DNA of 64,000 bases, from contig CATKHK010000037.1 of assembly GCA_949751835.1 (NCBI GenBank), forward strand, positions 359,576 to 423,575. The letters run 5' to 3'. Under the pieces are notes generated by a model. It made no database searches. It was given only the letters and a program-made list of their open reading frames with translations, and was not told the origin of the DNA. Position 1 is the first letter of the stretch. The number at the start of each line of letters is the position of its first letter. This DNA is from Blepharisma japonicum. Its lineage: Eukaryota; Ciliophora; Heterotrichea; Heterotrichida; Blepharismidae. This document shows, in pieces, positions 54,481 to 63,184 of this stretch. A program made the position numbers and the translations under genes.

Positions 54481-54663
54481 AGTTGCACATGAGAAATACT
54501 AGAAAATTGATATAGTTATTATATTTTTATAACCTTACAATTATATACTCTCCTAATATATTTTTAAAAAAATAAAGCATATTGGAAGAGCTTTTAGCAT
54601 TTCAAGCTGAAGAATTAAAGAGTCATAAAAATATTTAAACAATCTATTTGATAAAATAATATT

Positions 54664-56442
54664 TTAAAGCTTACGAAATGATTTTCCTTTTAAACAGAAC
54701 TTATGGTAAGTATTATAAAGGCCTGCACAACCAATGTATATTCCTCCTTTATTATATGAACAATACACTTGAGAATCATTACAACGGCTTGGCAATTTTC
54801 TTATTCTTCTTCAATTCGTGTAATTTCCAATTTCGCTTTCAAAGATTGATTCACTTTCAATCAAATACAGTCTATCTGCATTTATAAGGATCTTTCTTGT
54901 TAATACTTCAAACTCATAAGGTATTGTCGAGAAAGAGTTAATATCAATTGAGTATAACAAAAGATTACTATTTTGGACCCCAGAAATTAAAATATCCCCA
55001 TTAAGTATTATACTATTGCAAAGGCAAGCAGCTTTTGGCATTGGAGTTAATTGAATTCATCGATTTTGATACAAATCAAATTTACTAGATAGTGTTAAAC
55101 AAGCATTACCATTAAATCCTCCAAAGCAATAGATGCTGTTATTGAAATAGATACATGATGAAGAATGGCAAGGAAATCCAGATGGCAGCACTTCTACTTC
55201 ACCATTCACATCAACTAGCACTGTAATTCCAGAAAGTGCATGATTACCAAAACAGAATAGTTTGCCATTTGGAAGTTGAGTTATGCAAGTTTCGCAGCCT
55301 AGTGGTTCTGGAGTTTGCAGGAATTTTTTTTCTTCGATTCCAGTTTCAGTGTTATAAATAATTAATTTAGTTCTGCTGCTTTCATAATCTATTCTAATGT
55401 TATAGAGAGATGTCTTTTGCTGATAAGCATTAAGATAGTTTTGGTAAGCTTTCATTAGTGACCGATCATAAAGACTAGAATTTGCTTGATATGTTGAGCA
55501 AGTTGCTCTGAAAATCCTCTCTAATACTGGATTGTTTGGTTTACTCAAAATTTCAGCTGTTTTATTTCTTAAGGTTCCTATATCATCTAATAAGGCTTTT
55601 TTTGTTTTTTTGAGTTCGGTGTTGAAATCATTAGAAATTTTTATTTGAAAATTAAGTAAACTTGCCTTTTTTTCTGCTTTTAATTGAATTGGCTCTTTTA
55701 CGTTTTCAAGCCCTTTTAAACTCTTAGGTTTCTCATTCACTATTAAAGAAATTGAATCCTCAAAGTTTGCTAACTCACTATTTGCTAAGGTGATAGCTTT
55801 ATTGTGATTTTCTAGTATGCTTTCAATTTTTATAAATCTTTTCTCTATGCTAGCTTCAAACTTGTCTTTAATAAAGTTTTCAATCACATTCCCGATTTTT
55901 TCACTGAACCCGCAAAATAACTTTGCACTTTCGTATCAATCTGAATTGGCTGAGATTATTATTTTTACTTTCTCAACAGCCTCGTTAGGTTGCAAACTTA
56001 ACAATTCTAAAATCGGGTCTTCCATTGACTTAGATGTCTTTTTAGCTTCCTTAATTTTTAAACAGCAATTATTAATTACATCTGAAGTAGAATCCAGGTG
56101 TTTTATAAGCTCTTTTATATACTTTTCTGAAATAAGTAAATACTGACTTAATGATGCTAAGGTTTTTATCTTCAGTTTGATATGCTCGGACTTTTCTTTT
56201 GCTAGAAATTCGAGAATTGCTTCTTTTGTTCCTTCACAAGGATCTCTAAAAATGAATTCGAATGCATGAGTTTTATTAGATAACTCTATATGCTTTATGG
56301 CATGCTGCTTGCAGTAATAAGTTCTAGGAAAAGAGCACTTGCTTGCATATTCGGCCTCAAACTTGCAGTCTGGCTCAAAGCATTTCTTGATATCCATAAT
56401 AATTATTATAATTTTAGATTTTAAAAGGTAATTGTAAATCAC
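54664..56442 (-). CDS. Kelch-like β-propeller protein sharing the TPR family's N-terminal module
   Basis: 592 residues, one exon, continuous when TGA is Trp (55936-38, 55057-59, 54811-13). The N-terminus MDIKKCFEPDCKFEAEYASKC...YYCKQHAIKHIE...FRDPCEGTKEAILEFLAKEKSE repeats the Cys/His plus helix module of the nearby TPR proteins. A coiled middle (150-330) follows, and then a propeller with kelch-type blades: ETCITQLPNGKLFCFGNHAL, SSSCIYFNNSIYCFGGFNGN, YQNRWIQLTPMPKAACLCNS and VYCSYNKGGIYIGCAGL. Kelch propellers bind proteins, often actin or ubiquitin-ligase clients; with a B-box-like front it recalls TRIM-type architecture, but no RING is present. Confidence 0.82.
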
Positions 56443-56469
56443 AATCTTTTTTTTTCACTAATTTATCAT

Positions 56470-57680
56470 GAAAAATTGCTTTATCACCTATGTGAAAAGC
56501 ATTATTTATTGACTCAACAGTTTCTTTCTCTTCTTTTCAACATTCTCCATAACAGACAAATAAATATTTTCATCTAATGAAAAGAAAACATCAGCTAATA
56601 CAAAGCCAGTTATAGTATGCTTCCTGCTGCGATTATAATGCTGAATAATAGAAAAGATTGAAGTATGTATGCTTCGCTTGTTTTTATTTAAGCTATCTGC
56701 TCAACTGTAATATAAGCGACGATGAAGATATTTGTTGTAATTCTCTACAGTACCTTGAGCTCGTGGATTGTAAGGTGAGCTGGTGACGTGTCTAATAGCA
56801 TATTTATTACAAAAATCTCCAACTAAACTATTGCAAAATTCACCTCCATTATCACTTTGAATGATTGAAGGTAGTTTAGGTCATGAATTTATTATGATTT
56901 CTAGACTGCTTATTACTTCTTCAGCTGATTTTGCTTTCAAAGTATGTGCTGCAGCATATTTCGAGAAACGATCAATGATAGATAAAATATAATTAAATCT
57001 AGACGTATCGCTTAACTCTTCAGTAAGTTTGAATAAATTTATTTGAACTCTTTGCAAATGCTTGCTAGAAATAATTGGATTTTAACATTATGCTTTACAT
57101 GCTTATGAAATTTGATTGAACATGTCAAGCAATTTCCAATGTAATCTTCACAGAACCTACAAATTCCGATTCAGTATAGGCCTTGTTCTGATATCCAATT
57201 TTCCATTTCCCTTAATGCTCTATGATTTATTAGAATATTAACATGAGCCAATTCCGAAGATTTTTGGAATTTCTCATATGAGCGGGATTACAAACTTTTT
57301 GGTTTTTCAAAATAATCTAGACTCTGTAAGTGCATGAAATCCCCTAGGAATTAATCTATATCTACTAAGTATTTTTGTACTGTAGGAACCTTTAGCATTT
57401 TTGTTTTACTTTGTCTTCTATTTTTTTAATTTTTTCAGGGTAGATTCTTGGGCCTAATAAACCTCTAGACATTAAAAGGTTATAGACATCATCAGTTGCA
57501 TGCATTTTACCATGCATTGATATAAAAAATCCACTATTTTTAATTTTTCGAGATGAGCTTGCAATAATTTTTTTTGTTCTGAAACAGAATTTTTTAATTC
57601 TAATGTACCAATTGGCTGACTGGTTAATATAATGTGCTTTTAACCTGAGGATAAAAAGATGGTTCAAGTAGCATATCATA
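56470..57680 (-). mobile_element. Broken DD(35)E integrase (Ty3/Ginger-like rve core) of a transposable element
   Basis: The minus strand carries an integrase catalytic core in several frames. Core: QRVQINLFKLTEE, YILSIIDRFSKYAAAHTLKA, IIQSDNGGEFCNSLVGDFCN, HVTSSPYNPRAQGTVENYNK. The second Asp (56851-56853) and the Glu (56743-56745) are in one frame with exactly 35 residues between, as in retroviral-type integrases; the first Asp is Asn (57037-57039). Upstream, DDVYNLLMSRGLLGPRIYPE (57,480-57,415) and FCEDYIGNCLTC resemble the integrase N-terminal region. Stops and frameshifts (near 57,090, 56,530 and 57,360) plus the Asp-to-Asn change show it is dead. No terminal repeats or reverse transcriptase were seen. 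Confidence 0.75.
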
Positions 57681-58230
57681 ATGATTATTGCCTGAATATT
57701 TTATATTCATGATAGAATTAGAAGGTGGATTAGTTTGATTGTTCATGGCTCATTTCTAAATTCTGAGTAAAGATAAATAGATATATCAAGCGCTTCTGAA
57801 GCTGCACATAATTCTATATCACCTCCTCAGAATCTAGGAATTCGAAGTTTATTAACGTATTCATCAAATGTGCAGCCAACTTCCATCAATATGCATTCTT
57901 CTTCAAGTATTTGTTTAAAAGTCTGTGTGGGTTAAAGACTGATTTTCCATATAATATGCAAAATATTGCATATAATTTGGCTGGATGAGTGACTAGCGTA
58001 TCGAATCATGTGCGGATGCATAAATACCTATGGGAAAGCATTGCAACAGAATTGGCTTAATGACTTATAGGACATTTGACTGAGGCAAGCATTCAACCAT
58101 ATGAAGAAATAGAGTGAGAGAACTGCGAGTAAGCTCATCCTTCGTAGCCAAAAGTAAACAAAATTTAAACCTAAGCCCTAAACTGCAGAGATTGAAAGCT
58201 TCTTGAGTTTTTGAACTTTGTCCTATTATG
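57665..58230 (-). pseudogene. OTU-type cysteine protease remnant next to the integrase
   Basis: The minus strand near 57,900-57,775 reads ILEEECILMEVGCTFDEYV, NKLRIPRFWGGDIELCAASE and ALDISIYLYS; 'F.EY....R...WGG.IEL.A.S..L...I.(V/L)Y' is the central OTU signature. About 90 bp on, in another frame, KYSGNNHYDMLLEP (57,690-57,650) matches the catalytic-His segment. The catalytic Cys region (D-G-N-C) could not be found in 57,950-58,230, where frames are broken. It sits 5' of, and in line with, the integrase on the same strand, so it may have belonged to the same element. Confidence 0.6.
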
Positions 58231-58326
58231 TTTTGGATAATTTGATAACACTCAAGTGTGCAGAAATTTTCAACCTCAACAATTATTTATATCCTACATT
58301 CTTTAGCTAATTATAGGATAATATTA

Positions 58327-58725
58327 ATGAAGCTAATTATATCAATTTTAATTATTGGTATTGAGAGCACATATTATGATCCTTCTATCCCTGATTGTTC
58401 AGATATTTCTTGTTTCGCTTGTTACACAGGATGCTTAGTATGCAACGGTGTAAATTTTAATGAATGTACTCTATGCACCATAGGCTACTATTTATTCTCT
58501 AACATTTGCTTGTCACGAAATCCTGTGATTGCCTTTCATAACGAACCATTTGCAATCGATTTTACTCAAATCAAATTGGATAAAGATCCAAGTGGTTTAT
58601 TTAATATAGGATCAAGTAATGGTAATATCTACCCAAACTTTGATGCAAATGACCCAATTCCATCAATATATCTTAGGTATGCACTTGGCGTGCTTTGGTT
58701 GGTTCTATATATATTAGAGTTTTAA
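58327..58725 (+). pseudogene. Truncated start of a second LamG/Cys-rich surface gene
   Basis: 132 codons from an ATG at 58327: signal peptide MKLIISILIIGIESTYY, one Cys-rich block (DCSDISCFACYTGCLVCNGV, ECTLCTIGYYLFSNICL) and the lead-in of a LamG-like module ending YPNFDANDPIPSIYLRY, the same 'P.FD.NDPIPS..RGYYF' junction as in the giant gene. The sequence then runs into a stop and repeat A. All later modules and the membrane region are missing. Confidence 0.78.
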
Positions 58726-58794
58726 ATTTTTTATTTTATTTGATGAGCTAGCTTAAAATGGAAAGATTTGAGATCAAATCGATATATTTATAAG

Positions 58795-59105
58795 AGAGCA
58801 AAATTTTCGATTATTCGTCTTGAGATAATAATGCTAACTATAAATAAAATTATTCAAATTAAATGCCAAATAATGACACTTTTGAATAGGTTTCGAGAAC
58901 GAAATTTGGCCAGCTTTGTTCAAAATGAAAATCCCAGCTTGATCTGTAAATTTGGCAAGAGTATGATTGTTCGAACTCTTGGTTTAACTTTGGAATTTAA
59001 ATGAAAACGCCATCTAGACATTAGAGCTAAAGATGTGCATAAAATATTGAAAATCAATTATTCGAAATTAATTTATATTTCCTCTAAATTTGAAAAAAAA
59101 ATCAA
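58795..59105. repeat. Dispersed repeat A, copy 2 (long form)
   Basis: Same element as at 49,320 and 62,612, including the block CGCCATCTAGACATTAGAGC that the first copy lacks. A plus-strand frame covers 58768-59004 but it is not conserved as protein in the other copies, so I do not call it a gene. Confidence 0.8.
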
Positions 59106-59109
59106 GATG

Positions 59110-59421
59110 TGTTATCTACTATCCTTGAAATGCTAGTCCTATATCGCAATAGCTGCTTTACCTGCAGAGTAAAGGGCATCATTTAGGATTAAACGTTATT
59201 TGAGTTCATTTCAAAGGGTTAGCTTGGATTAAACGTTATTTGAGTTCATTTCAAAGGGTTAGCTTACTCTTTGCTCTATTTTTATAAACAGATTCATTCT
59301 TTTGAGCTTTTATTTTAAAACTAAAGTTTGTTTCTTGTACTGCTAGTTTTAATAAACATATATATATATAATAAATCGAGATCTAGGAAGATATATTTTA
59401 TTATTGATAAGATTAAACATT
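59110..59421. repeat. Dispersed repeat B, copy 3, with an internal 40-bp tandem duplication
   Basis: As at 47,925. A 40-bp unit (GGATTAAACGTTATTTGAGT...GGTTAGCTT) occurs twice in tandem at about 59,185-59,264. A short (TA)n run lies at about 59,358-59,370. It abuts the stop codon of the next TPR gene. Confidence 0.8.
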
Positions 59422-61101
59422 TTATAAATTTTTAGCCCTGTTAAAGCATTCCATAGATTCTTCTCTTCTGCCTAACTCCTCCAGAGCATTTCCTTTATTA
59501 AAATAATAAATTGATTCATTTGGATTGATTCTAATTGCATCGTTGTAATATTTTACTGCTTCTTCATATCCCTTTTCATCATAGAAGATATTTCCTATGC
59601 TATTGTATGTATAAGCATTATTTGGATCAATTCTGATAGCTTCTTTATAGCATTCCATAGCTTCTCCTCTTCTGCCTAACTCTCTAAGAGCATTTCCTTT
59701 ATTAAAATAATAAATTGGTTCATTTGGATTGATTTTAATTGCATCGTTGTAATTTTTTACTGCTTCTTCATATCTCTTTTCAATAAAGAAGATAAGTCCT
59801 ATGCCATTGTATGCAAGTGCATGATTTGGATCAATTCTGATAGCTTCTTTATAGCATTCTATAGCTTCCTCTCTTCTGCCTAACTCTCTAAGAGCATTTC
59901 CTTTATTTTTATAATAAAGTGCATCATTTGGATTGATTCTAATTGCATCGTTGTAATACTTTACAGCTTCTTCATATCTCTTTTCATTTTTAAAGATAAA
60001 TCCTATTTCATTGTATGCATAAGCATTATTTGGATCAATTCTGATAGCTTCTTTATAGCATTCAATAGCTTCTTCTCTTCTGTCTAACTCTCTAAGAGCA
60101 TTTCCTTTATTTGTATGATAAAGTGCAGAGTTTGGATTGATTCTAATTGAATCGTTGTAATGCTTTACTGCTTCTTCATATCTCTTTTCGTTTTTAAAGA
60201 TACATCCTATTTCATTGTATGCAAGTGCATTATTTAGATCAATTTTGATAGCTTCTTTATAGCATTCTATAGCTTCTTCTCTTCTGCCTAACTCTCTAAG
60301 AGCATTTCCTTTATTTATATAATAAAATGCATCATTTGGATTAATTCTAATTGCATCGTTGTAATGCTTTACTGCTTCTTCATTTCTATTTTCATTATAG
60401 AAGATATTTCCTATGCTATTGTATGCATAAGCATGATTTGGATCAATTCTGATCGCTTCTTTATACGTTTTTAGTGCTGGGTGTATTTTTTCCACTTCAT
60501 TTTCAAAGTTCAGGCCCTCTTCAGGATTGTTTTTCAATTCAAATTGCATTTCATCTGAAATAAATTTGGACTTTTCTTCATAGAAGCCCTTGATAATTCT
60601 ATCAATTTGTCTTCCTATATCACAAAATAATTCAATGCTCTTATTTGATCTTGCTGTAAAAATTTCTCTAGCTTTATCAACAGCATCATTTGATTGCAAA
60701 GCTAACAAATTTAAAGCTGGATCTATCTCCAATCTAGATAAATTTTGTTTTACCCAGATTTTTTTTACATAATTACCAATTTTTGTAGAATCAAGGTCGA
60801 GTTTTTTTAAAACTTGTTCAAGTATATTTTGATAACTGCAAATAGTTTGAGAAAAAGAAGCGATGAGATTTGTTTTAATTTGCTCAATTTTTGATTTTTC
60901 TTCTGCAAGAAAGCTAAGGATCGCTTCTTTTGTGCCTTCAACAGGCTTATATAATAATGAGATGGGATCATGAGGTCCTTTACTAGATATGCAATGGCTC
61001 CCACAGTGTTCTCTGCAAAAATACTTATTAATGGAAGCGCAGTTGCATGAATACTCAACTTCTCGGTCGCATTTTGCCCAATCGCATTTGATGGTGCTCA
61101 T
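59422..61101 (-). CDS. TPR protein with N-terminal Cys/His module, longest copy (ten TPRs)
   Basis: 559 residues, intact, no intron. The first 200 residues match the 422-residue paralogue (KCDWAKCDREVEYSCNC..., EGTKEAILSFLAEEKSKIEQ, SRLEIDPALNLLALQSNDAV). A small change, NFENEVEKIHPALKTYKEAI, replaces the sister's NFENREKLQLALNKYKEAI. Then come five 68-residue double-TPR units, each EAIRIDPNxAxAYNxIGxIF plus EEAVKxYNDAIRINPNxxxYYxNKGNALRELGRREEA. Phased 204-bp DNA units are clear (repeat boundaries at about 59,650, 59,855, 60,060 and 60,262). Compared with the other copies it has two more pairs than the 49,975 gene, so array length differs between paralogues. Confidence 0.86.
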   Translation of the reverse strand: MSTIKCDWAKCDREVEYSCNCASINKYFCREHCGSHCISSKGPHDPISLLYKPVEGTKEAILSFLAEEKSKIEQIKTNLIASFSQTICSYQNILEQVLKKLDLDSTKIGNYVKKIWVKQNLSRLEIDPALNLLALQSNDAVDKAREIFTARSNKSIELFCDIGRQIDRIIKGFYEEKSKFISDEMQFELKNNPEEGLNFENEVEKIHPALKTYKEAIRIDPNHAYAYNSIGNIFYNENRNEEAVKHYNDAIRINPNDAFYYINKGNALRELGRREEAIECYKEAIKIDLNNALAYNEIGCIFKNEKRYEEAVKHYNDSIRINPNSALYHTNKGNALRELDRREEAIECYKEAIRIDPNNAYAYNEIGFIFKNEKRYEEAVKYYNDAIRINPNDALYYKNKGNALRELGRREEAIECYKEAIRIDPNHALAYNGIGLIFFIEKRYEEAVKNYNDAIKINPNEPIYYFNKGNALRELGRRGEAMECYKEAIRIDPNNAYTYNSIGNIFYDEKGYEEAVKYYNDAIRINPNESIYYFNKGNALEELGRREESMECFNRAKNL

Positions 61102-61514
61102 ATTCTTACAATTATATTTCCATTAAATCTAGGCTCCTAAGTCAATTATATTGGACTTCAGATTGCACGAAATCCTGTAAAAGTTATTGCAAGTTTAATT
61201 TAATTTAAAAAGTGATAATTAACTAATTCTAAAGAAAATTTAGCTTAACTATTAATTCATTTTATTATATAATTCATTTTATTTCCTTAATTGTGGAGAT
61301 TTAATTTTTTGCATTCTAATAAAATTTCTTTTGCATATTTAGCAATCTGATAAGTCATTACCAGGCAAAATCACCCATATTATGTGTAGAATTGCTATAA
61401 GTGAAGCTAAATTGAATGAAGATTAAGGTCGGCATGGTTTAAAAGGCTTTTAAAACATATCCAACTGTCAATTTAGATTATCGGTGCCTTATGCATGATG
61501 CAGAAGGCTTATTT
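61102..61514. other. Upstream region of the TPR gene
   Basis: The first 100 bp (CATATTCTTACAATTATATTTCC with CTAGGCTCCTAAGTCAATTA) are shared with the same position upstream of the copies at 49,178 and 51,243, so the promoter region was duplicated with the gene. The remainder is AT-rich and unassigned. Confidence 0.55.
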
Positions 61515-62070
61515 TAAATTTTTAGTACCATTAAAGTATTTTATAGCTTCTTATCTTCTAACTTAATCAGCTAGAGCTTTTCCTTATTTTTATAATAGCA
61601 TGCAGAGTTTGGGTTGATTCTAATTGCATCTTTGTAATGTTTTACTGCTTCTTCATATCTCTTTTACTATAAAAGATATACCCTATGTGATATATATTAT
61701 AAGCACGATTTGAATCAATTCTAATAGCTTCTTTATAGTATTCCATGGCTTCATTTCTTTGCCTGACTTATATAGAGAATTTCTTTTGCTTATATAAAAT
61801 GCTTCTTCATTTAGATTGGCCCTATTTGCATCGCTGCAATATTTTATATCTTTTTCATCATAGAAGATATTTCCTATGCCATTGTATGCATCACTTGGAT
61901 CAATTCTGGTAGCTTCTCTAAAGCATTCGATAGCTTCTTATCTTTTCTCTTATTTATCTAGAGCTAATCCTTTATTTCCTAATAAACTGCACAATTTTGC
62001 TTGATTCTAATTGCATCGCTGTAATATTTTATTGATTTTTCATATATTTTACAATAAATAAAATTGTAAG
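61515..62070 (-). pseudogene. Heavily decayed TPR array
   Basis: Fragments of the TPR unit recur on the minus strand: GTTTGGGTTGATTCTAATTG, ACTGCTTCTTCATATCTCTT, GATATTTCCTATGCCATTGT and GGATCAATTCTGGTAGCTTC. Stops and indels break every frame. At least two to three 204-bp units can be traced. It is more diverged than the copies at 48,104 and 63,185, so it is older. Confidence 0.7.
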
Positions 62071-62109
62071 AATTTTAGCTATAAAATATTTTAAATATTT
62101 TATTTGATA

Positions 62110-62510
62110 AAATGATATTTAAAATTTTCTGATTAACTTATTTTTATTCAAATCGAACTTGTAGAAATCAGCATTCTTCAAGTCTGCAACACCAATGTAT
62201 ATTCTTCCTTTATTGTATGAACAATACACGTGATCAGGAACATAATCGATTGCTGAGTCTGCTATTCGTCTCCAATTCGTGTAAATTCCTCTTTCTTTTT
62301 CTCTTTGCAAACTCATAAGGAATTGCCAAGAAAGAGTCGATATCAATTGAGTATAACCAAAGATTTCCATTACTAAATCATCAAAATCTTCCTTCAAATA
62401 TTATGCTATTGCATATTTGATCGGCTTTTGGCATTGGAGTTAATTGAATTCATCGATTTCGATACAAATCAAATCTGCTAGATAGAGTTAAGTATAATTC
62501 TTGTAGCTTA
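62110..62510 (-). pseudogene. C-terminal remnant of a kelch-like paralogue
   Basis: Matches the last blades of the kelch-like gene at 54,664: HVYCSYNKGRIYIGVADLKN here against VYCSYNKGGIYIGCAGLYNT there, and at DNA level GCATTGGAGTTAATTGAATT and CGATTTCGATACAAATCAAA against the same strings at 55,038-55,080. An 92-codon piece is still open (62119-62397). Its upstream three-quarters is absent, so it is a truncated copy. Confidence 0.75.
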
Positions 62511-62611
62511 TTTCTATTTATTTTCACATCTCATTGCCAAATTTCATGTTTATCAATTTCATTAAGCTGAAATTCAGTTCTATTGCTCACTATCAATAAA
62601 ATTTTCCAAGT

Positions 62612-62905
62612 CAAAATTTTCGATTATTTGTCATAAGATAATAAAGCTAACTATAAATAAAATTATTCAAATTGAATAACAAATAATGAAACTTTTGAAT
62701 AGGTTTTGAGAACGAAATTTGGCCAGCTTGTCTAAAATGAAAATCCCTGCTTGAGCTGTAAATTTGACAAGAGTATGATTGTTTCAACTCTTGTTTTTTA
62801 CTTTGCAATTTAAATGAAAACGCCATCTGGATAATAAAGCTAAAGATGTGCATAAAATAAGGCAAATCAATTATTTAAAATTAATTTATGCTTCCTCTAA
62901 TTACT
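62612..62905. repeat. Dispersed repeat A, copy 3
   Basis: As at 58,795, including the block that the 49,320 copy lacks (CGCCATCTGGATAATAAAGC here). More diverged than the other two. Confidence 0.78.
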
Positions 62906-62914
62906 CCTTTTACT

Positions 62915-63184
62915 ATTCTTGAAATGCTAGCCCAATATTGCAATAGCAGCTTTACCTGTAGAGTAAAGGGTATCATTTAGAATTAAAAGTTTTTTGTGTA
63001 GTTTTTATAAGTATTTCAAAGATTTGACTTACTCTTTGCTATATTTTTATAAACAGATTCATTATTTTTGAGCTTTTATTTTAAAATTAAAGCTTGTTGC
63101 TTTAAATGCCAGTTTATTAAATCTATACATATGATAAATTGAGATCTAGGGAGAATATTTTATTATTGATAAGTTTATGCATTT
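62915..63184. repeat. Dispersed repeat B, copy 4
   Basis: As at 47,925, with CTATTCTTGAAATGCTAGCC, TGTAGAGTAAAGGGTATCAT and ATAAACAGATTCATTATTTT. It precedes the next TPR copy in the same layout as the other three. Confidence 0.78.

Noticed and set aside
56470-57680. Calling the integrase a retrovirus or LTR retrotransposon
   Set aside because: No reverse transcriptase, RNase H, gag or LTR is visible around it; only the integrase core and an OTU remnant are supported.
58768-59004. 78-codon frame in repeat A
   Set aside because: The frame is not preserved in the other two copies of the repeat and shows no domain.
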